A stretch of DNA of 35,973 nt from Sphingobium sp. (lineage in GTDB: Bacteria > Pseudomonadota > Alphaproteobacteria > Sphingomonadales > Sphingomonadaceae), in contig NZ_QFOA01000030.1 of the NCBI RefSeq assembly GCF_003248505.1, forward strand, positions 1 through 35,973, written 5' to 3'. Shown piece by piece: positions 17,517 through 24,226 of this stretch; the stretch's first letter is position 1; each line of letters begins with the position of its first letter. The position numbers and the translations under genes are program-made. The notes under the pieces are model-generated. The model saw only the letters and a program-made list of their open reading frames with translations, had not been told where the DNA came from and made no database searches.

Positions 17517-19535
17517 CTAACGTTCGGCAAGGACGAGGTTTATGAGGTCGGCGGAGGGGACCCCCGCCGACCGCAGGAAGCCCTGGAAGAAATCGCATCC
17601 CTCGCGGCTCAGAAGCGCGAGTTGCTGTTCGGTTTCCACGCCCTCCGCGATGACCCGCAGACCGAGCGACTTCGCCATGTGGATGACACCGCGCACGATA
17701 ATCCGGTCGCGCGCCGTTCCGGTAATGTCCTGTGCCAGGCCGCTATCGATCTTGAGATAGTCGAGCGGCAGGCTTTTGAGGTAGGCGAGGCTGGAATAGC
17801 CGGTCCCGAAATCGTCGATGGCGACTGCAAGCCCTTCTGCCCGCAATGCCGTCAGCAGCGCGCTTGCCGACGCCACATCCTCGATCAGGCCGCTTTCCGT
17901 GATTTCGACGGTCAGGCGTGACCGGGGAAACCCGCTCGCGTCGACAAGGCCGAGCAGCGCCTTCGTGAACCCGGGCTGCGCAATATCCGCAGCGGTGAGG
18001 TTGATCGAAAGCCGCAGGTCGCAAAGCGCGCGCGGCCATGCCGCCGCCTGCCGCAGCGCTTCCGCCTGGATATGCGCGGACAGGGGCAGCATATAGTCGG
18101 ATCGCTCCGCCGTGGCGAAGAGGATGCCCGCACTCAGGGGGCCGTAATGCGGGTGGTTCCACCGCGCCAGCGCTTCTACGCCGATGATCTTTTCGGCATC
18201 GACCGGATATTGCGGCTGGAACACGATGCCGATCTCTCCCCGGTCGAGCGCGAGCCGCAGGTCGGTTTCCAGCCGGTCCCCGTCGACTTGTCGGCTCTGC
18301 CGTTCGGCGGACAGGATGCGGATGCCCTCGCCGCCCGCCTGCCGCGCGTCGGCCAGCGCCGTGCCCGCGCGGCGCAGCAGCTTGGTGGCATCGTCCTCGA
18401 TACGCGACTGCGCGATGCCGCAGCGGGTGGTCAGGCGGATGAGATGATCGCCCGCGCTGAAAGGCCGCCCGATCGACCCGATCAACTGGCGCGCAAGGAA
18501 GGTTGCGCGGTCGCTGCCTGCCGCTTCGCCGATGAGGCCGACCAAAAACTCCGTTCCCGCGATCCGCGCCACCATCGAGCCGGGCGCGACATCGTCCACC
18601 ATCCGCTCGACCCGCCGTGCGATGCGCCCGAGCAAAGCGTCGCCCACGACCTGGCCGTAAGCGGCGTTCATCCGGTCGAACTGGCTGATCGACAACAGCA
18701 GGACCGTCGTCGCGAGACCCCGGCGGCGGTCGAGCCAGTCGAGCGCCGCGTGACGCGAATGCAGACCCGTCAGGTAATCCCGGCTGGCCGCATCGCCCTC
18801 CGCGCCCTCCGACAGCCATTCGACATCCGCCGCCACGCCGCCGTCCACCAGCCGCAGATGATGGACGAGGCGCAGACCCGGCTTGTCAGGCAGCGCATGG
18901 GCCAGCGGCCCCGGGCGCCCCGCCCGCCGCATCGTACGCAGCGACGCCAGCACGCCCCGCCGCTCGTTGCGCGGCAGTTGGCGCAGCAGCGTCGCCGGCT
19001 CCATCCGGGCTTCAGGAAGACCCAGTTGCCGCACCAGATTGTCACTGAGCGTCAGGAGGCCTGTTTTGCGGCTCCATTCCCAATAGAGCGCGTCGCCCCG
19101 CCGGATGCGCTGGGCGCGGCGGCTGTCCTGCACTCCGCCGCCGATCCGCTCCACCAGCCGATGCGCCGACGCCAGCGCGCCACGCAGGGCTGCGTCGCTC
19201 GGCGGGCCGACAAGATAATGGGTCGCGCCCGCGGCCATGATCGCGGGCACATGCACTTCGTCCGCCCCATCCAGCAACACCAATAGTGCGCCGCCACCCG
19301 CTTCCATTGCCGGTACCAGCGGCGCGAGCAGTTCCGCCGCGCTGCCGCCGTTCCGCAGATCGACCAGCGCCACCTGCGCTTCGCTGCGGAGATAGCGTTG
19401 CGGCGCATCCTTGGCCCGGCGCGCACTGATCGGCCGCCAACCGGCGCGCTGCGCGACCTCACTCAACCCGTCGCGGTCGCCCGGCGACAGGATGAACAGG
19501 CTGCGCTGCCCATCGGCGCTCTGATCCCCAATCAC
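17517..19535 (-). CDS. GGDEF/EAL protein, probable c-di-GMP phosphodiesterase
   Basis: The 672-residue protein has an N-terminal receiver-like domain (about 10-125, no clear phospho-Asp constellation), a PAS-like middle part (about 145-245), a GGDEF-type domain (about 255-410) and an EAL domain (about 425-665). The cyclase signature is changed to AGTEF where GG(D/E)EF is needed, so cyclase activity is doubtful. The EAL half keeps GVEALARWNHP (about 450), the ITESGLI acidic site, DDFGTGYSSLAYLKSLPLDY (about 571) and IAEGVET, so hydrolysis of cyclic di-GMP is plausible. GTG 19535 is the start, with GGGGA about 10 bases upstream. No membrane segment; cytoplasmic. Confidence 0.92.
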   Translation of the reverse strand: MIGDQSADGQRSLFILSPGDRDGLSEVAQRAGWRPISARRAKDAPQRYLRSEAQVALVDLRNGGSAAELLAPLVPAMEAGGGALLVLLDGADEVHVPAIMAAGATHYLVGPPSDAALRGALASAHRLVERIGGGVQDSRRAQRIRRGDALYWEWSRKTGLLTLSDNLVRQLGLPEARMEPATLLRQLPRNERRGVLASLRTMRRAGRPGPLAHALPDKPGLRLVHHLRLVDGGVAADVEWLSEGAEGDAASRDYLTGLHSRHAALDWLDRRRGLATTVLLLSISQFDRMNAAYGQVVGDALLGRIARRVERMVDDVAPGSMVARIAGTEFLVGLIGEAAGSDRATFLARQLIGSIGRPFSAGDHLIRLTTRCGIAQSRIEDDATKLLRRAGTALADARQAGGEGIRILSAERQSRQVDGDRLETDLRLALDRGEIGIVFQPQYPVDAEKIIGVEALARWNHPHYGPLSAGILFATAERSDYMLPLSAHIQAEALRQAAAWPRALCDLRLSINLTAADIAQPGFTKALLGLVDASGFPRSRLTVEITESGLIEDVASASALLTALRAEGLAVAIDDFGTGYSSLAYLKSLPLDYLKIDSGLAQDITGTARDRIIVRGVIHMAKSLGLRVIAEGVETEQQLALLSREGCDFFQGFLRSAGVPSADLINLVLAER

Positions 19536-19676
19536 TTTATTCTGTCCCCGGCACCACGCTTTGCAACGCCTTATACATATCAGGGGTTACCGACCTCTTG
19601 CCGCCACCGCAACGTCTCGCGCGCATTCGGGCCTTCGCCGCTTGCGCCGGACAGGTCCATATCCTAGCTATAGCGC
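19536..19676. promoter_or_regulatory. Divergent region GGDEF-EAL / moaA
   Basis: The 141 bases hold the promoters of two divergent genes. On the plus strand TATCCTAGCTATAGCGC runs directly up to the moaA ATG, a -10-like stretch with no Shine-Dalgarno, so moaA may be read from a very short or leaderless transcript. I see no molybdenum-cofactor riboswitch fold by eye. Confidence 0.35.
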
Positions 19677-20687
19677 ATGGCCCCGGCTCACCCCTCGCCC
19701 ACAACGATGACCGACGGCTTGGGCCGGCAGATCAGCTATCTGCGCATTTCGGTCACCGACCGCTGCGATCTGCGATGCCGATACTGCATGGCAGAAAAGA
19801 TGCAGTTCCTCCCGCGAAACCAAGTGCTGAGCCTGGAGGAAATTGCTTTGCTCGCCGACATGTTCGTCGCGCGCGGCATCCGGCGCATCCGTCTGACCGG
19901 TGGAGAACCACTGGTGCGTCGCGACATCGGCGATCTGGTGCGACGGATCGGGCGGCATCTGAGCAGTGGACTCGAAGAACTGACGCTCACGACCAACGGC
20001 ACTCGTCTGGCTGATCATGCGGCCCTGCTTGCCGACGCTGGCGTGCGGCGCATTAACGTCAGCCTGGACACGCGCGACCCCGACCGCTTTGCGGAAATCA
20101 CCCGAGGCGGCCGTATCGCGCAGGTGTTCGAAGGCCTTGAAGCCGCGCGCACCGCAGGGCTGGCGGTAAAAATCAACATGGTCGCGCTGAAAGGAGTGAA
20201 CGAGGACGAGATTCTGTCCATGCTGCGCTGGTGCGATACGCAGGGATTCGACCTGACGCTGATCGAAACCATGCCTCTGGGCGAGACCGGCGAAGACCGG
20301 ACGGACCATTATCTGCCGCTGACGCGGGTCGTAGACATGATCGACGCGCATCACCCGCTGACCGCCGTTGCGGATCGAACCGGCGGTCCTGCGCGCTATC
20401 ACGCAGCGCAGGGGCTGAACGCGCGGCTCGGCCTCATCACGCCGCTCACCCGGAATTTCTGCGCCGACTGCAACCGCATCCGCATGACGTGCGAAGGCAA
20501 GATTTTCATGTGTCTGGGTCATGAGGATCATGTCGATTTCAAGGCCGCGCTGCGGTCCGGCGGCATAGAGGCGGTGGAGCCGCTGGTCGACCGCGCGCTA
20601 CGCCTGAAACCCGCCGCCCACGATTTCCGCATCGGGGCCGATCTGGCCCCCGCCACCCGCCGCCACATGAGCGTGACGGGCGGATGA
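19677..20687 (+). CDS. moaA: GTP 3',8-cyclase MoaA
   Basis: Radical SAM enzyme for the first step of molybdenum cofactor synthesis, turning GTP into 3',8-cyclo-GTP. The N-terminal cluster motif is C30-DLR-C34-RY-C37, followed by the SAM-binding LTGGEPLVRRD. The C-terminal 4Fe-4S site is CADCNRIRMTCEGKIFMC, matching CX2CX13C. The protein ends in the conserved Gly-Gly tail (SVTGG) needed for activity. At 336 residues the size is normal. The start at 19677 is not certain: no Shine-Dalgarno is seen, and ATG 19707 (MTDGLGRQISYLR) would also fit. It overlaps nadK by 4 bases (ATGA), so the two are translationally coupled. Confidence 0.97.
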   Translation: MAPAHPSPTTMTDGLGRQISYLRISVTDRCDLRCRYCMAEKMQFLPRNQVLSLEEIALLADMFVARGIRRIRLTGGEPLVRRDIGDLVRRIGRHLSSGLEELTLTTNGTRLADHAALLADAGVRRINVSLDTRDPDRFAEITRGGRIAQVFEGLEAARTAGLAVKINMVALKGVNEDEILSMLRWCDTQGFDLTLIETMPLGETGEDRTDHYLPLTRVVDMIDAHHPLTAVADRTGGPARYHAAQGLNARLGLITPLTRNFCADCNRIRMTCEGKIFMCLGHEDHVDFKAALRSGGIEAVEPLVDRALRLKPAAHDFRIGADLAPATRRHMSVTGG

Positions 20688-21460
20688 TCTTGGAAGTCAG
20701 GCGAGCGCTTCTCGCCTCCCCGACCCCGGCGGCCAGGGCAGCCGAAGACCGGCTGCGCTCAACATATGATTTCGTTCCGCTGGATGAGGCGGACATGGTT
20801 ATCGCGCTGGGCGGCGACGGCTTCATGCTTCAGGCGCTGCATTCTATGCTGGAGAGGCGTCGCATCCTGCCGGTCTTCGGAATGAACCTCGGCACCGTGG
20901 GCTTCCTCATGAACGAGTGGCGGCTGGAGCGGCTGGAACAGCGGCTTCAGAACGCAAAGAGCTTCAAGGTGAATCCGTTGCGGATGACGGTAGACACGGT
21001 CGATGGCGAGCGGTTTTCCATTCCTGCCATCAACGAAGTGTCTCTGCTGCGCGAAACGCGCCAGACGGCCAAGCTTGAGGTCGAGGTGAACGGGCGTGCG
21101 GTCCTTCCCGAACTGGTGTGCGACGGCGTTCTGGTCGCGACCCCGGCCGGGTCGACCGCCTACAACCTGTCGGCCCACGGCCCGATCCTGCCGCTGGGCT
21201 GCGGCCTTGTCGCTCTCACCCCGATCAGCCCGTTCCGCCCCCGGCGCTGGCGCGGCGCGATCCTTCCAGAAACGACGTCCATTCGCTTCACCGTGCTCGA
21301 CCCGGTAAAGCGCCCCGTCAGTGCGGTGGCTGACCAACGCGAGGTGCGCGACATTGCGAAAGTAGAGGTCGGCATCGACCGCGCGACGCCGCTGACGCTG
21401 CTGTTCGACCCCGAACATACGCTGGACGACCGGATAGCGGCTGAACAATTCATCGCGTAA
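20684..21460 (+). CDS. nadK: NAD kinase
   Basis: NadK makes NADP from NAD and ATP in the cytoplasm. The 258-residue protein shows the alphaproteobacterial short form: RRALLASPTPAARAAEDRL, the catalytic GGDG loop (43-46, in IALGGDGFMLQAL), FGMNLGTVGFLMNEW, the INEVSLLRETRQTAKL stretch and CDGVLVATPAGSTAYNLSAHGPILP. The final third carries VLDPVKRPVSAVADQREV. The ATG overlaps the moaA stop (ATGA), an unusual operon partner but a clear case of coupling. The next gene is tRNA-Asn, whose promoter begins about 20 bases after the nadK stop. Confidence 0.96.
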   Translation: MILEVRRALLASPTPAARAAEDRLRSTYDFVPLDEADMVIALGGDGFMLQALHSMLERRRILPVFGMNLGTVGFLMNEWRLERLEQRLQNAKSFKVNPLRMTVDTVDGERFSIPAINEVSLLRETRQTAKLEVEVNGRAVLPELVCDGVLVATPAGSTAYNLSAHGPILPLGCGLVALTPISPFRPRRWRGAILPETTSIRFTVLDPVKRPVSAVADQREVRDIAKVEVGIDRATPLTLLFDPEHTLDDRIAAEQFIA

Positions 21461-23168
21461 TTTTCTTGTCATTTGCCGCTTGCCATCGCCGGGAAGGCGC
21501 TGCTATAGGCGCGACCTGCCCAGCGGAAGCCGGGCTGCTCCCCGATAGCTCAGCGGTAGAGCATTCGACTGTTAATCGAATGGCCGTAGGTTCGAATCCT
21601 ACTCGGGGAGCCATTTCCTTTCGGGGGGCATTTCGCCCCCCCGAAGGGGTCGGATCAGATCCACCATCGGTGGCAATTTTCTCAAGAATTCCAAATGGTT
21701 CGCGGAAGCTGACCGTCAGTTCGCCGAAGGCGAATTTCGAGTTCGATAATACCAAATTCAGAGCCCTTCTTTTGGTCACCAGAGACTGCTCCGCAAAGCG
21801 GTTGTGAGCCGTCCGGGCGAAATCCAGGAGCGCCAGGCCGTCGTCGATCAGGTCGTCTTCGGCGCAGTGGAGGCTCTCCATGTTTCGCAGAGTCCGATCA
21901 CGTTCTTCGCGCCAGGTCGCTGAAACCCGATCATGGAAGTCATCCGTGACGCGCCCATCTAGCTTATCGAGGTAGAGCTTATCGAGCCGGTGCTGGAGGC
22001 GATCGGCTTCCGCCCGGAGCCGCGCTATTGTCTCGTCACGGTCGCGTCGCTCGTCGGCATGGCTCTCGCGTAGGGCCCGCTCGATGAGGCCGAATGTCAC
22101 GTCGTCCAGCTTGAGCCGCCGAAGGACAGCGGCGAACTGCTCGTCGAGCACCTCTTCCCGGACGTAGCGCTCTGGGCACCGACCTTTGAATTTCGAGCAG
22201 TGGTAATAGATATACCGGCCCTTCTTAAGCTCGGCGGTGACCGCGCAGCCACAGTGGCCGCAGGTGATCAGCCCTGTGTAGGCAAACTGCAGCCGATTAC
22301 CGTGAACGTTAGAGATGGACCGTCCATCGAGGATCTCCTGCACGTTGGACCATGTCGCGTAGGTCGTGAGCGGCGTGTGAGACCCCTTGTACGTCTTGCC
22401 GAGCCACTCAAACGAACCGGTGTAGATCCTATTCCGCAGCATGGTGTTGATCGTGCTGCCCCCGACGGGCTTCTGACTTTTGCGATAGCGCAGGCCCGCC
22501 GCATTGGCCATTTGGGTGACTTCTTTGATGGAATACTGGCCGCTCTCGAACCATTCGAACACACGGGTGACCAGTGGTCCGACTTCCGGATCGAGCACGA
22601 TGACCTTCTTCCCCAGCGGGCCCATCACGTTCGAATAGCCCAGTGGCGCGCAGGTCGGCCAAATGCCCTGCTCTGCCTTTTCGAGCATCCCTTTGCGCGT
22701 CTCCTCGGAGAGGTTGTCGATGTAGTTCTTGGCCATCAGCACCTTGATGCCATGCATGAACTTTTCCGAAGATCGCGAATCTCGGGAGAGGACGACATTC
22801 TCTTTCACGAAGTGGATTTCGATATCCAGCCCGTCCACCGTCACCCAGTCTTTCAGGTTACGGTATAGTCTGTCGGTTTTCTCGACGAGGATCGTCCTGA
22901 CGCTGGGATGCGACCGGATGTACCGAAGCATTTCCTCAAATCCGACCCGGCCGGCCCGCTTGGCGGTCTCGACGTCGACGTGTTCGGCAACAACCGAAAT
23001 CCCGTTCAGGTCGGCATACTCCCGTATCAGCTTCAGCTGGGCCGGGATAGAAAACCCTTCCTTCTCCTGCTCACTTGTCGATACCCGTGCGTACATAACG
23101 GCCTTGTTGCGCTCGGTAACAATACGCTTAGCCATTGCCTGTACGGTTTTTGCGCGCGGTTTTGCCAT
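21450..23168 (-). CDS. Large serine recombinase (integrase of the element)
   Basis: The N-terminal resolvase domain has VMYARVSTSEQEKEGFS with catalytic Ser30 and the later EKTDRLYRNLKDW. Then come the recombinase domain (PLGYSNVMG, TINTMLRNRIYTGSFEW), a zinc ribbon (CGHCGCAVT ... YYHCSKFKGRC) and a coiled-coil region (LRAEADRLQHRLDKLYLDKL). About 570 residues is normal for the large-serine class. ATG 23168 is preferred over GTG 23186 because AGGAGA lies 9 bases upstream. The last 55-60 residues are odd: the frame crosses the tRNA-Asn gene in antisense (VGFEPTAIRLTVECSTAELS) and ends at 21450 in the nadK 3' region. So the tail was supplied by the host chromosome at integration; the true functional part ends near 21650. 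Confidence 0.93.
   Translation of the reverse strand: MAKPRAKTVQAMAKRIVTERNKAVMYARVSTSEQEKEGFSIPAQLKLIREYADLNGISVVAEHVDVETAKRAGRVGFEEMLRYIRSHPSVRTILVEKTDRLYRNLKDWVTVDGLDIEIHFVKENVVLSRDSRSSEKFMHGIKVLMAKNYIDNLSEETRKGMLEKAEQGIWPTCAPLGYSNVMGPLGKKVIVLDPEVGPLVTRVFEWFESGQYSIKEVTQMANAAGLRYRKSQKPVGGSTINTMLRNRIYTGSFEWLGKTYKGSHTPLTTYATWSNVQEILDGRSISNVHGNRLQFAYTGLITCGHCGCAVTAELKKGRYIYYHCSKFKGRCPERYVREEVLDEQFAAVLRRLKLDDVTFGLIERALRESHADERRDRDETIARLRAEADRLQHRLDKLYLDKLDGRVTDDFHDRVSATWREERDRTLRNMESLHCAEDDLIDDGLALLDFARTAHNRFAEQSLVTKRRALNLVLSNSKFAFGELTVSFREPFGILEKIATDGGSDPTPSGGRNAPRKEMAPRVGFEPTAIRLTVECSTAELSGSSPASAGQVAPIAAPSRRWQAANDKKITR
21480..21507 (+). promoter_or_regulatory. Predicted promoter of tRNA-Asn
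   Basis: TTGCCA (21480-21485) and GCTATA (21502-21507, preceded by T and followed by GGC) are separated by 16 bases. This fits the alphaproteobacterial housekeeping sigma pattern (TTGAC-like and GCTANA). Transcription would begin near 21515, about 25 bases before the tRNA. Confidence 0.5.
21539..21613 (+). tRNA. tRNA-Asn (anticodon GTT)
   Basis: Full cloverleaf with encoded CCA, 75 nt. The acceptor stem TCCCCGA (21539-21545) pairs with TCGGGGA (21603-21609), with discriminator G and CCA at 21611-21613. The D-arm reads AGCTCAGCGGTAGAGC, the anticodon arm TTCGA-CTGTTAA-TCGAA gives anticodon GTT, and the T-arm is TAGGTTCGAATCCTA. The element that follows begins right after it, so this gene serves as integration site and stays intact after insertion. 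Confidence 0.98.
21585..21613. other. Probable left attachment site (attL) at tRNA-Asn 3' end
   Basis: A site-specific recombinase gene abuts the tRNA and all mobile genes lie to its right, so the crossover most likely falls in the 3' part of the tRNA (T-arm and acceptor strand). A copy of this stretch should mark the right end of the element. I saw no second copy in the rest of the window, so the element extends beyond it. Exact core limits cannot be set from one end. Confidence 0.5.
21620..21645. repeat. GC-rich stem-loop just inside the element
   Basis: TTCGGGGGGC (21620-21629), loop ATTTC, then GCCCCCCC-GAA (21635-21645). It begins 7 bases after the tRNA CCA and falls in the 3' part of the recombinase frame. 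It has no T-run, so it is not a normal intrinsic terminator, though it could stop read-through from the tRNA. Its stem is almost the same as the hairpin at 31613-31641. Confidence 0.6.
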
Positions 23169-23270
23169 GTCTACTGATCTCCTCACTCACAATATACCAC
23201 CCTTCCTCCAGTTTTTGAATGAAGTTCGATAAGTTCGATATGTGCCTTACTTGGGCTTTCTTTGTTTTAC
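23169..23270 (-). promoter_or_regulatory. AT-rich upstream region of the recombinase
   Basis: This is the most AT-rich short stretch of the window, likely to hold the recombinase promoter on the minus strand. It contains a direct repeat GTTCGATA-A-GTTCGATA (about 23224-23240). No certain -10/-35 pair can be set. Confidence 0.35.
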
Positions 23271-23645
23271 TTAGCCATCCCCATCGCCTTTCTGACGCGA
23301 ATATTGGCCCTTGAAGGCCAAAAAATAGTCCGTTAGGTCGCCAAGAAATTTTCTCGCTTCGTCATCGCTAACCGGTCGAGCCAAGCGCGCCTCGAAATGA
23401 GCCCGGGCGTCGGCCACCAGCCCGGGAGAGAATAGCGAGCGCCTGGAAACTCGTTGCGGCCCGAATCCCAGCAAGGGGTTTGGTCGCACGGACTGAGGAG
23501 GCTCTGGATCCGGGGGCAAAGCGGCGGTCGGTAGCGGGGCCAATTTCGGCACCTGGACACGCGCGGCCTCGATTGCTCTCACTTCGTCTACGGCGGGAGG
23601 CACAATGCCCGTCCCGGACGGTCGTGGTCGGCGCCGTCTTCTCAT
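23271..23645 (-). CDS. Hypothetical protein, last gene of the transfer operon, 124 aa
   Basis: I do not recognise the family. The N-terminus is very basic (MRRRRRPRPSG), the middle is Pro-rich (LAPLPTAALPPDPEPPQSV), and the C-terminus is a helical domain (SDDEARKFLGDLTDYFLAFK). There is no signal peptide. ATG 23645 overlaps the stop of the transglycosylase gene (ATGA), which fixes the start and the operon. The frame is open to 23750 but that part runs inside the upstream gene. The context suggests a role in conjugation or exclusion, but that is inference. Confidence 0.65.
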   Translation of the reverse strand: MRRRRRPRPSGTGIVPPAVDEVRAIEAARVQVPKLAPLPTAALPPDPEPPQSVRPNPLLGFGPQRVSRRSLFSPGLVADARAHFEARLARPVSDDEARKFLGDLTDYFLAFKGQYSRQKGDGDG

Positions 23646-24226
23646 TGCGTCGCAGCCGAGGCAGGGCGCGCGGTCCCTACGAAAAGGTTCGAGCCGAATC
23701 GCCGTCGCAGATGCTTGACGACACTCGCTGTATATCTGCGTTGCCTCCAACCGGTCGGACTATGATAGACGCCGACCGCTTTCCAATAGTCGCCGGTTGT
23801 TGCCAGCCCGGACAGGAATATCCAGCGAGCAGCCTCGACGTTGAAGCACGCATCCTGTTTCAACCAATGCCGGATGTGGCGCTCCGGCCGTCCGCTTACG
23901 GCGGCGAGGCGGGGCACCCACCAGCTGTTGACCTGCAGCGGCCCGAGATCATGGCTGCCGTCGCCATTCGCGATCTCGGCGCCAATCCATCCCCCCTCCT
24001 GATCGCGCAATCCCCAGAGGGTTTTCCCGAGCCAGGCACGACCACCAGCTGACCGGGCGATACACGCTGCGACGATTGGCTCATCCGATGACCTCGGCTT
24101 CGCGGCACGGGCCTCGAACGACGGGAGTGGAATAAGAGCCACGGCAATCGCCAGGGCAATCTCGGGGCCGAATGACACAATGGTGCGCCGCGCCGCGGCC
24201 AACTGCGGCGAGGCACTAGTGATCAT
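23642..24226 (-). CDS. Lytic transglycosylase, VirB1-like
   Basis: This protein probably opens the peptidoglycan locally for assembly of the transfer channel. The 194 residues begin with a membrane or signal segment (IALAIAVALIPLPSFEARA) followed by an SLT-type domain: catalytic Glu77 in GLRDQEGGW, then DLGPLQVNSWWVPRLA (the usual GxxQ-xN motif), CFNVEAARWIF and GDYWKAVGVYHSPT, and RRYTASVVKHL at the end. ATG 24226 is chosen because GGAGG lies 5 bases before it; an ATG at 24238 is possible. It overlaps the 3' end of the relaxase gene by 11 bases and the next gene by 4. Confidence 0.85.
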   Translation of the reverse strand: MITSASPQLAAARRTIVSFGPEIALAIAVALIPLPSFEARAAKPRSSDEPIVAACIARSAGGRAWLGKTLWGLRDQEGGWIGAEIANGDGSHDLGPLQVNSWWVPRLAAVSGRPERHIRHWLKQDACFNVEAARWIFLSGLATTGDYWKAVGVYHSPTGWRQRRYTASVVKHLRRRFGSNLFVGTARPASAATQ

